From Corallium rubrum (taxonomy: Eukaryota > Cnidaria > Anthozoa > Scleralcyonacea > Coralliidae), in the NCBI GenBank assembly GCA_964035015.1, contig OZ036007.1, positions 9,583,793 to 9,647,792 on the forward strand: DNA of 64,000 nucleotides, given 5' to 3'. Each line of letters opens with the position of its first letter. The first letter of the stretch is position 1. Under the pieces are notes generated by a model, which worked only from the letters and a program-made list of their open reading frames with translations, was not told the DNA's origin and did no database searches. This document shows, one piece after another, positions 46,250 to 58,954 of this stretch. The translations under genes and the position numbers were made by a program.

Positions 46250-46650
46250 ACTTCGCTAAATGAGAGTTCTTAATACTGCGACAAGTGTGGTCTACTTGGT
46301 CTCTAAATTCGACCATATCACTCCCGCTCTGAGTAGATTACACTGGCTTCCTGTTCCATATCGTGTGACGTTTAAGATATTACTGCTGGTGTACAAGGCC
46401 GTGCATGCGAAAGTACCACCTTACATCTCTGACCTTTTGATGGCCAAGCTTGCCGGTCGGTACAGCCTGCGTTCCGATGGCCAAGATATGCTTGTGGTCC
46501 CCAAGACAATGTCGAAAACTTTTGGGGATAGAGCCTTTGGCCTGTTGACATTCGCAGGGCGTCATCAATAGAAACTTTTAAAAGCCAATTTAAGACGTTC
46601 CTTTTTAGGAAAGCCGATTTCATGTTTAAACGTTTTTAACTTTTTAATCA
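46250..46650 (+). mobile_element. CR1/L2-like LINE fragment
   Basis: Frame reads KFDHITPALSRLHWLPVPYR, VTFKILLLVYKAVHAKVPPY and SKTFGDRAFGLLTFAG, the typical post-RT region; it then stops at 46569. The final segment SSIETFKSQFKTFLFRK is in another frame (an internal deletion has removed the WNxLP segment). Dead copy, 5' truncated. Confidence 0.85.
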
Positions 46651-46947
46651 CACTATTGACCTATATATAGATATTTTATTTTTATATTATTTTTACATAT
46701 TGACTTATAGTAGCAGCGCTTTAGAATATTTATAGTTTTAGAGCTTTATAAATGTAAAAATGTATAAATGTATGATCGTCTAATAGAAGGACAGGGGACA
46801 GGGTGACTACTTAATACGGTGCCGCTTGGACTGTACTTCGCATGTTGTTGCTATACTCTTGAATGTTGTCGATAACCAAAGTTATCTGTACCGCACTCAT
46901 TCGAAATGAATAGAACAGCCAATAAAACAGTAGAGTGATGCGTAGGC

Positions 46948-47110
46948 ATGTGGAAGCACGGGTGGCGTGTGCTGTTAAGGCGCTGCCTCTCACCGATGTA
47001 GTTAAGCCCAGTTGGACAGGGTTAATACTTGGATGGGTGACCGTCTGGGAATAACCCCCGTTCTCTTTCGCAGGGTTCTGTGGTTTTCCTCCCTCTGTAA
47101 GACGTTAAAT
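46948..47110 (+). mobile_element. 5S-derived SINE, copy 4
   Basis: GGTGGCGTGTGCTGTTAAGG, GTTAAGCCCAGTTGGACAGG, TACTTGGATGGGTGACCGTC, TGGGAATAACC, then a shortened tail (GGTTTTCCTCCCTCTGTAA). Best-preserved 5S-like segment of the four. Confidence 0.8.
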
Positions 47111-47696
47111 AAATCATTACTCAGTGTTTTGGATGAAGCAAAGTGAAAAGATGGTAAACTGCCAAGATATTTAGCAACGAAATACTGACGTGTCGAGCAA
47201 AGCCTTTCATCAGAGTAAAATATGAAAACGTTTCGACAGAAACAACACACCAAGATTACACAAACGGGAAGTCCGAAGCAAACGTAAAACAAAAATCGCC
47301 AGTGTCATTGCATACAAAACAACTCTTTTCTAAGCTAACCAGTCACCTTCATCCACCTCCGCCTGTAAGGGTCGCTAAGGCACGAACCATACAACCCACG
47401 CGGTTGCTAGGAAACCCGAGGGACTTTCCCTGGGTGAGACTTGGCGTGAAAGAGAGGGGGAGGGGGTGTGCCCATATACATGTAGGCGTTACAGCTGTTT
47501 AAATAACAACAAGGCAACAAACGGACAAATGCCCGATTAAGGAACGTTTCTAATGTAATCAAATTAATTGCGTAGCGACACCAACTCGGAAACAAAAAAC
47601 CTAAACATGTTTTAATCGCGATACGCCCCTTATTGTTACAACAGAAACCCCAATCCAACTGATTTATATTGTGTAATAAAAGTAGCGTGCTGCGTA

Positions 47697-48306
47697 CAGG
47701 GGTTTCATTAGAAGCCGGCAACCGGCGAACTCCGGCGGCTACTTTCCAAATCATCGCCGGCTACTTTCGTAATCATTGTTTTAAATTTTAATTGTAAATA
47801 CCGTATACGTGTTCACTTTGAGCCGTTCCATTTTCTCTTGAAAGCGTAAATGAACTTGAATATGAAGAAAGCTGGTTTCTGTGGAAATTTGTAATTTCTT
47901 GCTTGATAATTTTCTGTATTAAATCTGTATTAGGGACCTTAAGATCTAAGACGGCAACCTCAACGACGACGTCATTTAAACAAAAGAATTATATTTGCAA
48001 AACAACGAGAATGAATAATTTTTACTCCCTAGAGTAATCCCAACACCGTCCCCGTTCTTTATACAACGCCACTTAGAGCATTTTCACGTCTTCAGGACAA
48101 CGTCAACGGCTAAAAGATGAGAACTGTTGCTTAAGATTGATTTCAAATCTTCAATAGACACTACAATAATTTTAGCAAAGTGCTGGAAATGGTGTTTCCG
48201 AGGTTCTAGACTTCATAAATTTCCCGGGTGCGCCACCCCAACAAACATGTTCAGCCGCCTACTTTCTAAAATGAGCCTGCTACTTTCAAAATTAATGAAA
48301 CCCCTG
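47697..48306. mobile_element. 610-bp TIR element (CAGGGGTTTCATTA family), copy 1
   Basis: Ends CAGGGGTTTCATTAGAAGCC and TTAATGAAACCCCTG are inverted. TGCGTA occurs on both sides (47691-47696, 48307-48312), and removing the element restores CTGCGTAGGCAG, a motif recurring at 48559, 54471 and 60643. CAGGG ends are hAT-like, but the visible duplication is 6 bp, so the class is open. No ORF. Confidence 0.85.
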
Positions 48307-48322
48307 TGCGTAGGCAGTGTAG

Positions 48323-48491
48323 AAACAACAATCGAAATATACTAAGGTTAAATATACTGCCGAAACAGAGAACGTAGGAGTCTAACGTTTCGAGCGAAGG
48401 CCCTTCGACAGAGCCTTCGCTGGAAACGTTAGACTCCTGCGTTCTCTGTTTCGACAGTATATTTAACCTTACTATATTTCGATTGTTGTTT
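48323..48491. repeat. 169-bp near-perfect hairpin
   Basis: 78-nt arms (AAACAACAATCGAAATATAC... and complement) with about four mismatches and a short loop. Arms contain GAAACAGAGAACGTAGGAGT and CTAACGTTTCGAGCGAAGG. Confidence 0.85.
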
Positions 48492-49089
48492 ATATTAGAG
48501 AGTGTGAAAAGCTGACTACTACGTTCTGTGTTTCGGCAGTGTGAAAAACTAGAGTGCTGCGTAGGCAGCGTTTTGGGTAGAGTAAAGTAAAAAAATGGCA
48601 AACTGTTGAGATTTTTGGTAACGAAATACAAACGTTTGGAGATAAAACCCACGCTAATAATGCAGGAGTTGTTCCTATGGTGTGTTTCGAATGGTAGTAA
48701 CACACACGACACGATGACCTATCGAAACTATGCCTACGATATTACCTTAAAAAGATAATAGGATGAAATGATCCTGGCAGATCTAACCGCACTTCCGACA
48801 TACGATGAGTCTGAGAGAGGTCATTCAAAAGGTTGAAGGAGGTGGAGGGCAACGCCCTAAATCTAAAAGCCATTCTTGATATTGTATACCAGTAAAATGA
48901 GTGGGCAACAGGGCAAGGCCACCTAGCGCAGTGATTCAAGATAAGCCGCCTGACCTTCCGCATTGTCTCTTTTTACATTCACCAAAAGGATGATAAAAAT
49001 CCTGTACTATATCATGAGTAATCTCCTTGTGTAATTTCCGCATTTGTATGACAGGTACTTCTTCCTCATATCTGTTGACTATCATAATG

Positions 49090-49542
49090 CAGGCCTGCAA
49101 ATAACAGCCGGTCATCGGGCATTGTCCGGCATGATTGCGCGTTATTGTCCGCCCAAACATCATTATGGCCGGTCATTTTGACCGGTCAATTCAAGCTTAC
49201 CGAGTTAATAGTTATTGTCTTTAAGATGTTTTGTCCAATGTAATACTCGCTAGTAAAATAATTACAGTAAGAGATAGTTCATTTTCGTGTCAATCCTTAT
49301 TCCTATACTATAGATTGTTTAAAATGGACCATGATGCATTATGTAGTACTAGTTTACTGACATTAATTTTCGAGATAAAAAATCTATTCTGATTCCTCGT
49401 GTATGCCATCATGATAAATGGATGCATTTATAAAAAGTAGGGAAACCCTTAGTCCGTCCGGCCAGAATTTCTACATGTCCGACCACTTTCTGGTCTGGCC
49501 TGACATTTGTCCTTGTATGTCAAAACATTATTTGCAGGCCTG
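49090..49542. mobile_element. hAT-like MITE, 453 bp
   Basis: Ends CAGGCCTGCAAATAA and TTATTTGCAGGCCTG are perfect inverted repeats. Interior has CCGGTCATTTTGACCGG and GTCCGGCC-type motifs. No ORF. An 8-bp duplication is not clear. Confidence 0.75.
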
Positions 49543-49683
49543 TAATGGCATTAAACTTGTAACGTTGATTCAAAATGAGATCAAAGTGATTGACTAGACA
49601 ACCGTATACTTAAGTAGAGAGAGGTTGGCCAGAGAAAAGTTTGTTTAAATATACAGAGGTTGCGTTTGACTCGACTAGTAAAG

Positions 49684-50294
49684 CAGGGGTTTCATTAGAA
49701 GCCGGCAACCGGCGAACTCCGGCGGTTACTTTCCAAATCATCGCCGGCTACTTTCATAATCATTGTTTTAAATTTTAATAGTAAATACCGTATACGTGTT
49801 CACTTTGAGCCGTTCCATTTTCTCTTGAAAGCGTAAATGAACGTGAAGAAAGCTGATTTCTGTGGAAATTTGTAATTTCTTGCTTGATAATTTAATTTCT
49901 GTATTAAATCTGTATTAGGGACCTTAAGATCTAAGACGGCAACCTCAACGACGACGTCATTTAAACAAAAGAATTATATTTGCAAAACAACTAGAATGAA
50001 TAATTTTTACTCCCTAGAGTAATCCCAACACCGTCCCCGTTCTTTATACAACGCCACTTAGAGCATTTTCACGTCTTCAGGACGACGTCAACGGCTAAAT
50101 GATGAGAACTGTTGCTTAAGATTGACTTCAAATCTTCAATACAGACACTACAATAAGGTGTTTCCGAGGTTCTAGACTTCAAAAATTTCCCGGGTGCGCC
50201 ACCCCAACAAATGCGGTCCTAAATTGCTACCTCCATATTCAGCCGCCTACTTTCTAAAATGAGCCTGCTACTTTCAAAATTAATGAAACCCCTG
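49684..50294. mobile_element. 611-bp TIR element, copy 2
   Basis: Close copy of 47697-48306 in the same orientation. Flanked by AGTAAAG on both sides (49677-49683, 50295-50301). Lies at the left edge of the element at 50300. Confidence 0.85.
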
Positions 50295-50299
50295 AGTAA

Positions 50300-51117
50300 A
50301 GGGGTGTTTACACGAGGATTTGTCATAAAACAACGTATTAAGTTTGAGAGGTGAAAGTGTATGCTTATTACGTAGGTTAAAAACTTTTTTTTCGTGACCC
50401 GAATCGGTCCGAATTGACGTAGATTCTGTTTACATGGAAAGCCGGCCTGGAGTTAGGCCGGCTTCAAAATTTCAATTCGGTGAGTAGCAGGCGAACCGGA
50501 GATTAGGCTGGCGTGAACTGAATCTCAAGTCGGACTAATCAAAACGCAGAGTTGGAGAAAGTATTCAACCTTCCTCCGGATGGGTGTTTAAGTTTAGATA
50601 ACCTCAAAATATATAGCGAGAATTTAGTGTTTTGCAACGTTCATAAATACTGCGTGACTTTTACAGTACCTTGGTTTTCTAGGTTTTCCTATATAGGTAA
50701 GCTTTGGCATACTACAATAGCTACTAATAACTGACCGCTGCTGACTGACAGCCTACCAACTACCCTCGACTGCTGCGAAGATACAGACATCACAGCAGAC
50801 ATCAGCGTACATGTCTCACACATGTAACTGCTGCCACTGCCAGTGCTGCATAATTGTTGGTTAGCCAATGTTTTGCTGCAAATCGCTTTTCTTCTCGACA
50901 CCTTGCTCGGTCAGTTGTAACTTTTTCAAATTACCGAATGTGTTGTTTCACGTGTTTTCACTTTAAACCTTCCTCACTAAAGTAAACCTTCCTCCGGGTG
51001 GTACCCACATACCCGCAGCTTTTTTCCAACTCTGTGAAAACGATGTACAGTAAAAACACTACAACCGACCTAAAGTCAGTCCACCCGAGTTCGGGTCGAA
51101 CTCGTGTGAACACCCCC
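50300..51117. mobile_element. Harbinger-like non-autonomous element, 818 bp
   Basis: Ends AGGGGTGTTTACACGAG and CTCGTGTGAACACCCCC are inverted and flanked by TAA (50297-50299, 51118-51120). 3-bp TWA duplications suit PIF/Harbinger. The interior has GAATCGGTCCGAATTGACG. No transposase frame. Confidence 0.7.
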
Positions 51118-51514
51118 TAAGTCTCATACATACAGCCTTTCAGGCCCTTCCAATACTACGTTCTATAAGCTAGCCTTTATCATGAGTGATTTCTTGCTAT
51201 CAGTTATTTTGACTTGATTGACATTTTACTGTTCCATCTCTAGCAATTGTATATACAGTGAAACTTTGCAAGAAAGCGGAGAAACTAATGCACTTGACGA
51301 TAGAAGAACCGGAACAGACATTTACAATGAGATGTACACGTTAAAAAGTGATCTCAACACGCACCAGAATTGCTGGAAAACGTTATGAGAATTATGGCGC
51401 ACGTTTAAAGAATGGTAGCGCACGTTATGAAAACGGTGATACACGTTAAGAAAACAGTGGCGCACGTTGAAATAATAGTAGCATACGCTAAGAGAACTAA
51501 CAGTGCGCTGATGG

Positions 51515-51865
51515 CGCACGTTGACTGAATGGTGGCGCACGTTGACCGGGGGATGGTGGCGCACATTGATCGAGTGGCGCACGTTGATCGAATAGTGGCG
51601 CACGTTGATCGAATGGTGGCGCACGTTGACCGAATGGTGGCGCACGTTGATCGAATGGTGGCGCACGTTGACCGAATGGTGGCGCACGTTGATCGAATGG
51701 TGGCGCACGTTGACCGAATGGTGGCGAACGTTGATCGAATGGTGGCGCACGTTGATCGAATGGTCGCGCACGTTGACCGAATGGTGGCGCACGTTGATCG
51801 AATGGTGGCGCACGTTGAAATAATAGTAGCACACACGTTGACGAAACTATTCGCTAATGGCGCAC
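51515..51865. repeat. 21-bp minisatellite
   Basis: About 15 copies of GGTGGCGCACGTTGATCGAA+T, alternating GATCGAAT and GACCGAAT versions. Open frames on both strands are translations of the repeat. The alternation suggests growth by 42-bp dimers. Confidence 0.95.
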
Positions 51866-52005
51866 GTTGACCGAATGCTGGAGTACGTGGAATAAAGCTC
51901 GATTTAAAACACGAGTAGCAACATCTAGAATTACAGTTGGAAAACTAATTCTGACCACCCCAGCCAATAAATCGTTTTTAAATATCACTTGTTGGTGTTT
52001 CTTAC

Positions 52006-52065
52006 CGTTTGTGGTTGGTTGAAAAGCTGCCAGAGTGCTTGTATCCAGAAATGAACGCCGCAAAC
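52006..52065 (-). other. candidate 60-bp internal exon
   Basis: On -: acceptor CTTTTTCAG, 60 bp, donor GGTAAGAA. One frame reads LRRSFLDTSTLAAFQPTTN with phase 1 at both ends, the same phase as the candidate first exon at 58868-58910. A 6.8-kb intron would separate them. No family recognised. Confidence 0.3.
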
Positions 52066-52199
52066 CTGAAAAAGAATTACAGGACAAATATATTAATTTC
52101 TGATCAATCCTGCACGAGCAGTTAAGTATCACACTCACAGACAATATTTGTATAAATTGTTACAGAACGCAACCTTGCTGTTCTAGCTTAATGAGCAAT

Positions 52200-52680
<481 letters not shown>

Positions 52681-52699
52681 ATCATCATCAATATCAACA

Positions 52700-54300
52700 A
52701 TAACTTTAATACTGTAGTGTAGCAGTAGCATTGCTACCCTAGTTCAGTTTGTATATACGCTGAATATCACGAAGATAAACAAGGTCGTCGAGATGGCGTG
52801 ATAGTGTCGTTGAGAGAGAGACAATTGTGATCTAGCCTGGTACCCTGGCCCAATTTCAAAAGAAATATGGGCCAGGTAACCACTAATCTCATTCTCGCGT
52901 CATCAGGGCTAAATTCACTTATGACGATTGCAGTTTTACTCATAACCACTAAAAACGCGCGAAATTTCAACCAATAGGAAAGCAGAAATCTTTAGTGGTT
53001 ACCTGGCCCACTGGAGGATTAGCTTATCTGTTTTTATACCATTGTTTAACTATTAAATATACCTTTAAAAGCGTGTTGTTGTCCCACGTTAATTACCATA
53101 AATTAATAGATTAACCAAACACAAGACTTTGACACCAATACGGTAAAAAGCGAATCAGAAATAGAATAACTATACATACTAGAGTTGATCAGGAAAATTG
53201 ACTTCATATTTTCACATGTTGCAATAGTTCGTGCAACTTAGTCACTCTCGCAACTATTACGCCAACCGTGTTGGCGTTTCATAACTAGTAAACTTTCATG
53301 AAAAATAACACCGAGGGTCCCCGGGAAATTTTGAAATCTAGAGTCTCTGAAATGCCATTTCCTGCATTTAAGGACAAGGCTTTACAGAATTCTAAAGGTC
53401 CAAAAACGTCATAAAATACTCAAAAGACAACACTTTTCCGGACATTGAATATCTGCATTCAAATTTCTTTATTATGTCTTTATTCAAAGTCGTGGGTTAG
53501 CTAGGGTTAGTGTATTGTGTTTGGTCAGGCTTACAAGAGGTACATTTAAAAACAGAATTCAATGTATAAAATATATGGTATGTATAAAAATTGTTTTGTT
53601 GATTTTGTTAATCATAACTTTAATACTGGCCTTGTTAAAAAGTGGGGGGCCCAAACATATTCTGCCCCCCCCCCCCCCCCGAACGTCCACCGAACGTCTA
53701 TTACATTACACCAAGCTCGCAAACGTACCACATGCACGACATGTCACTTTAAATGTGGTTAAATATAGGATATATTTAAGCGAAGTTAACTGCTGATGTA
53801 GTTGGCCTGCGGTTCCCCTTATTAGGGGAGTCCCTTACGTCACTTACGTTGAGGGGTTTCCCGCGCATTCGAGATTCATTGAGCGTCTGTTGCTTTGCTG
53901 CAAGTAGCGTCTTTGCTCAGCTTGTGCTCCCCCTTCGCCCTTACCACACTCGTGTTAGATACGAAGTATAGAATCCTATAGATCGTATATGTGACTGGTG
54001 CCGGTGGTCTGCCTTGGCAGAGTTGTCATGGCAAACGCCTATTGCTTCTCTGATTACCCTAATTGCTATTGCTTAGTTTGCTGGCTAGTTGCTCATGGCC
54101 CAATTGCTTACAGTTACTTTGCTTGCTAACAAGGCTAGATTGCTGACTAGCCTGGGCTAGATTGCTGACTAGCCTGGTCACAAACGTCACCTACCTCCAA
54201 ACAACGCATATTCTGCTGTTAACAGCAACATCTCATATGCAAACGCTACCACTTAGGAGCACATATGACCATGAATTTGCAACCGCTTAGCTCTTCATCT
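52700..54300. other. intergenic, no gene seen
   Basis: Short inverted repeat CTGGCCCATATTTC / ACCTGGCCCACTGG near 52850-53010. Poly-C at 53665-53680. The 20-bp sequence CGAACGTCCACCGAACGTCT occurs here (53681) and again near 54407. Confidence 0.45.
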
Positions 54301-54302
54301 GA

Positions 54303-54380
54303 GCGTCAGTGGTTCAATGGTTAGAGCGTCTAACCAGTCATTAGAAGGTTGCAGGTTCGAACCCTGTCTGGGGTCTCAGA
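54303..54380 (+). repeat. tRNA-derived SINE head
   Basis: GTGGTTCAATGGTTAGAGCG, anticodon-arm-like TCTAACCAGTCATTAGA, GGTTGCAGGTTCGAACCC, then TTTTCTGAAT. Acceptor stem does not pair. Same family as the - strand copies at 3640 and 45394. Confidence 0.7.
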
Positions 54381-55380
54381 AATCTTTTCTGAATAATTGA
54401 GCTTGACGAACGTCCACCGAACGTCTGTCTTGAGATAAGAGTAACTTATATAATGATAACAGAAGAATACTGCGTAGGCAGGGAACAAAAAACTTAACGT
54501 GATAAAGAACCAAGATTTTAGATAACTGACGGAAGACAGACGTTCGCCAAGCTCAAACACTCAGAAAATATTTCCGAGCTCCAGATACAGATCGAACCAG
54601 ACGCAGATCAACACCTACATCTTAATAACTATTTCGTGTATTGTAAAGCTATTTATCTATTCTGTTGTACACTGTAATGCGCATTCGATCATTACGTCAC
54701 GAAGAATGAGCAATATAAATCACTAATTATCACTAATGACCAGTTAGACGTTTAACATGCATGCATTGAGCTATTGAGTTCGTTTCTTCGTGCTGAAGCA
54801 ATAGGCACGGCAACGCCCTGTAGGACTGGGTTCGGTTAGTATATATCATGTACAGTTCGTGCGTGCATGCATGTTATAAGACGTACATTGGCGTCAGCAG
54901 GATTATCAACCAGAACTGATTGTATCTGCGTGACGTGTTAACATTAATATGGCTCCGCCTCAGAGCTGCTTGCCTGCGGCGACCGGGGATTGACTCAAGA
55001 AACGTTTTCAAGAAAAGAGAAGATTTATATACATTTCAATTACAATATAAAATACTGTTCGATTGCTCTGTTAATTCATAAAATTAAGAGTTTCGAACAT
55101 TTATCATTTGTGATATACTCTGGAGATCGATGCATGGTTTAAAACTTGCAGCTATGATTTCAATGATTGGAAGAGAAGACTGCATGATTGCATGAGGCGA
55201 GTTGAGACCAGCTAACCTGCATTAAAACTCGCATGAACTATAAATTTGTAGAATTGGTTTAGTTTAGATGTAAACGAATCCTACGATGATTCACATCTTC
55301 TCTTGCGGCGAAGGAAAGAATTTCGTGACACGAGCTAGCCCCGTTAGCCGAAACAGCCCGGGCTCACGTTAATAGCTAGC

Positions 55381-55385
<5 letters not shown>

Positions 55386-55455
<70 letters not shown>
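55386..55455. repeat. (TA)n microsatellite
   Basis: About 33 TA units. Confidence 0.95.
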
Positions 55456-55460
<5 letters not shown>

Positions 55461-55468
55461 CCATGTAG

Positions 55469-55594
55469 GTTTTGAACAATCAACTTCATTTAGTAAAATA
55501 TTAACAGAGCAATTAACAAAGCTATTTGGCCAGGGTCCATGTGTCTATAAGCACTCTTCACTAAACAATCTTCGCGATTTCACTATGTTTATGA
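55469..55594 (+). other. candidate 126-bp internal exon
   Basis: Acceptor ACCATGTAG, donor ATGA|GTGAGTA. The single open frame (42 codons, phase 1 to 1) reads GFEQSTSFSKILTEQLTKLF and then GQGPCVYKHSSL. Amino-acid composition is protein-like. No flanking exon found, no family recognised. Confidence 0.3.
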
Positions 55595-56767
55595 GTGAGT
55601 ATATCGTGACAAATTTAGCTTTTTAATACGTTTTTTTACAATCCTTAGGCAGATTATGCCATTTGTGTATAAATAAATTGTAACCTTTCACACATTTGTT
55701 GAACTGTACAAGAGCAATGAACCAATTCACGTACAATTCCATATTAGAACTATAATTTCAGAAACAGTGATTTAGTTAGACACTGAGTGTTTGAGGAGTA
55801 AACATGAGCGAGAACTTAAACAATTACATATAACCTCGGATTTAACCGTTGTCGACTACAACACTGCAAAACCAAAGCAAATAATTAATTGTTGATTATA
55901 TAGTCCGTATTTTCACAACTCATCTAAGCGTTTCTGCAATCGCTCTAAATCGGTTCGATGTCGTAACGAAGAGTGATAGAAAAAAAGAGCGCATAAAACT
56001 ATAGCTAGGTTCACAAAAGATATATATATATATATATATATATAAATTATCGTTTAAGAGAATGGTGTTAGAAATACATGGTGAATTTTTGAACAGGAAT
56101 GGCCATGTTTATACGACATAGAGAATAATATTACACAAAGCGATCGAGAATTTGTGGTAACATCACGTTTATTATTGTTTATTGCTAAGTTTTCGACCTG
56201 TTTACCCTATTTGACCTTTATTCTGGTCAAAGAGAGAGATGCAATGTGAATGACTTATCGTTTATGAAATAAAAAGGTCTCAGGGTAACTTGATTTCTTT
56301 CACAAGAAGACAATACAAATTATACAAAAATCTTAAATATGACTGCAAAAGAGTTCTTTGACTATAAAAATTTGGCTTTAAATTAAAATCGAGTCTGAAA
56401 CGGTGTTCCGATGTTAAGAATCCGCGCAATCATTTATGAAAAGACTATCGAGTTAGTTTGTCAGTTGTTAAAAACAAACGACAACACTGAACGAAAAAAA
56501 GGCATTGTGATTTTTGTCATATCGTGGGCCATTACCACGAGCTCACCATTAAAACTGCAAAGAGGGAGTACGTAATTTTCAAATAAAGGACAATGTTGAG
56601 ATAAAAGTAAAATAAAACATTCAAGTAAAGGAAACAAAACGTGCCCACAAAAAAAACTTTCCGACGTGATAACCGTTTCCGCGCAATCTATCTTTTATCT
56701 TCATTTGTAACTTTACATTATTTTTCAAATTTTATAGCCTACCTTAGCCAATACCACTCTTAGGGGG

Positions 56768-56960
56768 TGTTTATAAGATTACGATAAGCAGGCTGGCTCG
56801 CTTACCGAGATCTCGCCTCACACTTATTCCCCAACTAAAATTTTTTGTTCATATGAGAAACCAGGCTGGCCCGCTTGCCGAGATCTCGCCTCACACTTAT
56901 TTCCCTATTAAAATTTCGTTTTGTTCATATGGGAAACCGGACTGGCTTGCTTACTGAGAA
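56768..56960 (+). repeat. about 75-bp tandem repeat, 2.5 copies
   Basis: CAGGCTGGCTCGCTTACCGA, GATCTCGCCTCACACTTATT and TTTTGTTCATATGAGAAACC recur at 56790, 56862 and (partly) 56936. Begins with AGGGGGTGTTTATAAG, like the end of the 50300 element. Confidence 0.75.
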
Positions 56961-57199
56961 CTCGGCAGCGCATGCCGAGATCTTGGTATAGGCGGGTGAA
57001 ATTTTCCCCTATCAACACATCGTACGACTATTTGAGAAAGGCAGAATGAGATTGGCTTCGTTTTTCTGTAAGCCTAACACACATGATATTCTAATTCTTT
57101 TTTGCGGTCGTAGAAAGATTTTCGTGACATAAAATCGGCTAGCCCGCTTCATATATGAAGAGCCAGCCCCTTTGCCCATCTCAATTAGTATTTTCAGCA

Positions 57200-58860
57200 A
57201 TTAATACTTTCATTATTACAGTCGTCCTTTGTTATAAATATTTTAGATACTCTGCCCAACACAGACGATTTTACTCGTCAAATGGAGAAATTGAGCAGTG
57301 AAAGAGTGTTTAAAGAACAAAAAGCATTTCGAACCAAAGCATTTCGTCAGAGTAATTACGATTTATTTATATTAAAAGCCTTTGGCTTGAATTGTCAGTG
57401 TTTCGTTTCCTATAGAATCGCCGCCGTCCACAACTTTTAAGATTTCCTATACTTCACCACGACTTTCCAAAGCACTACCTACGCACCACTCTACTTATAT
57501 GTTACTTCATTTTCGCTTGTTTTTTTCTTGTTTCATGTCAAAACTACTCGAATAATATTGGACGTCTTGAAAAGAAGCGATGGACCTTGAAATGATTGAA
57601 AGAACACTAGACTTTGCCAGTAATCCAATTGAAACCAAAAACTAATAACAACTTGCTTAATACGCAGTATATACGTGTTAGTCTACTGTGATTAGTCTTA
57701 TGTGCAAAGTTGCCGCATATCGATGGTGCATTTTCGATTATGACATAAATAAATACTTAATTATATCTTTCGTCAACTAAGAGCGACTGAATAGTGTCTT
57801 GTTATTTGACTACACCATTCTGGTCAATATAGATAATCCAACTATAGCGTTCTCGGAATAACAGCATTACGCAAGGATTAAGATGATCCCCAGAATAATA
57901 AGTACGGATAAAACTGCAGGCGACAGTGAAGTTCGAGGATATCAAATCCATCGGAATGTGTCAACCGGACGACGCTTAGCGAGAATACTTCGTTTAACAA
58001 TGGACACAAAACTTCCTAAATACCACAAGATCGTGTAACTCTCACGAAAAACCCATCGGAGACACCGAAGGGGGAAAACCCGGCGGGGTTTCGCCTCGGG
58101 TTTTAGTGTATAATATAGTGTATAGAGTAAGTAAGGATAAAACAGCGCATTCAGGCTGGGATTCTTGGTCAGAAATACTGGATCATTAAGTCATTTGGCA
58201 TGCATGATTGGACAGTGACAATAACGCTCGGAAGACGAGTGCCATGCTATTAACATAAATATATGGACTATGAAAGAAGGCTTTCGCAATATACAAGACA
58301 GCAAACGTGAGTAAAATAGGCAAGTTATACACCGCGAACAGCGTTAGCCAAAGAATTCCTTATAAACATCTGATCAAAAATCATTAGGGTTCCTAATTGG
58401 TGTCGCGGAATACCAACACAAAATCCTGTATCATAATATCGACCAGTTAAATGTATAAAAGATCCACTATGAGTCAACGATTGAACATATAATAAATAGC
58501 TCGGAAACGCCGAAGAAAGGTTTTAAACCCGACGATTTCCCAAAGATTTTCTAACTTGTCTATATATAACGGTGCCGAAGTTTACCCTGTCAGCGTTATA
58601 TATATATCCCTCTAACTAATACATGTGATATTACGAAGCAATTGCCCTCGCATCAGTCTCAATACCGCCTGCCAATTGACACAATCACACACAAAAAAAA
58701 TACCAACACCAAAACCTAGCGATCAGCATAAACACTTCATACATGCCCCCAAATAAGTTTTCTCAAATAATTTCCCAAAACAGTGCTCATTTGCCCACTA
58801 CCCACTTGCTCTGACCGAATGCCTCGTGAGTTCAAAAAAAAATTATAACCTTTAGACGTT
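57200..58860. other. no gene seen
   Basis: AT-rich. If the - strand first exon at 58868 is real, this is the start of its intron. The G/C-rich palindromic patch CCCGGCGGGGTTTCGCC lies at 58080. Confidence 0.4.
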
Positions 58861-58867
58861 CGCTTAC

Positions 58868-58910
58868 CTTGGATTTGACGAAGGCGTATGTTTGACGTTA
58901 CATTGGACAT
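58868..58910 (-). CDS. candidate first coding exon (partial gene)
   Basis: ATG at 58910 gives MSNVTSNIRLRQIQ, then donor AAG|GTAAGCG at 58867. Exon is 43 nt, phase 1. It lies 45 bp downstream of a TATA box with octamer and CRE sites behind it, the arrangement of a real regulated promoter. The next exon is uncertain (52006-52065 is phase-compatible). Gene not identified. Confidence 0.4.
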
Positions 58911-58954
58911 GATTGTCACGGGGTAAATTCGTTAGAACAGTGATTAGATAGATC

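Noticed and set aside
46948-47050. 5S rRNA gene
   Set aside because: Only the internal region matches 5S; the ends are unrelated and shared with other SINE copies.
48950-49090. Coding exon on the - strand (VNRYEEEVPVIQMRKLHKEI)
   Set aside because: The apparent acceptor lies in the TIR of the 49090-49542 element and the phase does not fit neighbouring candidates. Kept as a curiosity only.
51322-51870. Repeat proteins on both strands of the 21-bp array
   Set aside because: A repeat unit that is a multiple of three keeps all frames open; no flanking coding signal.
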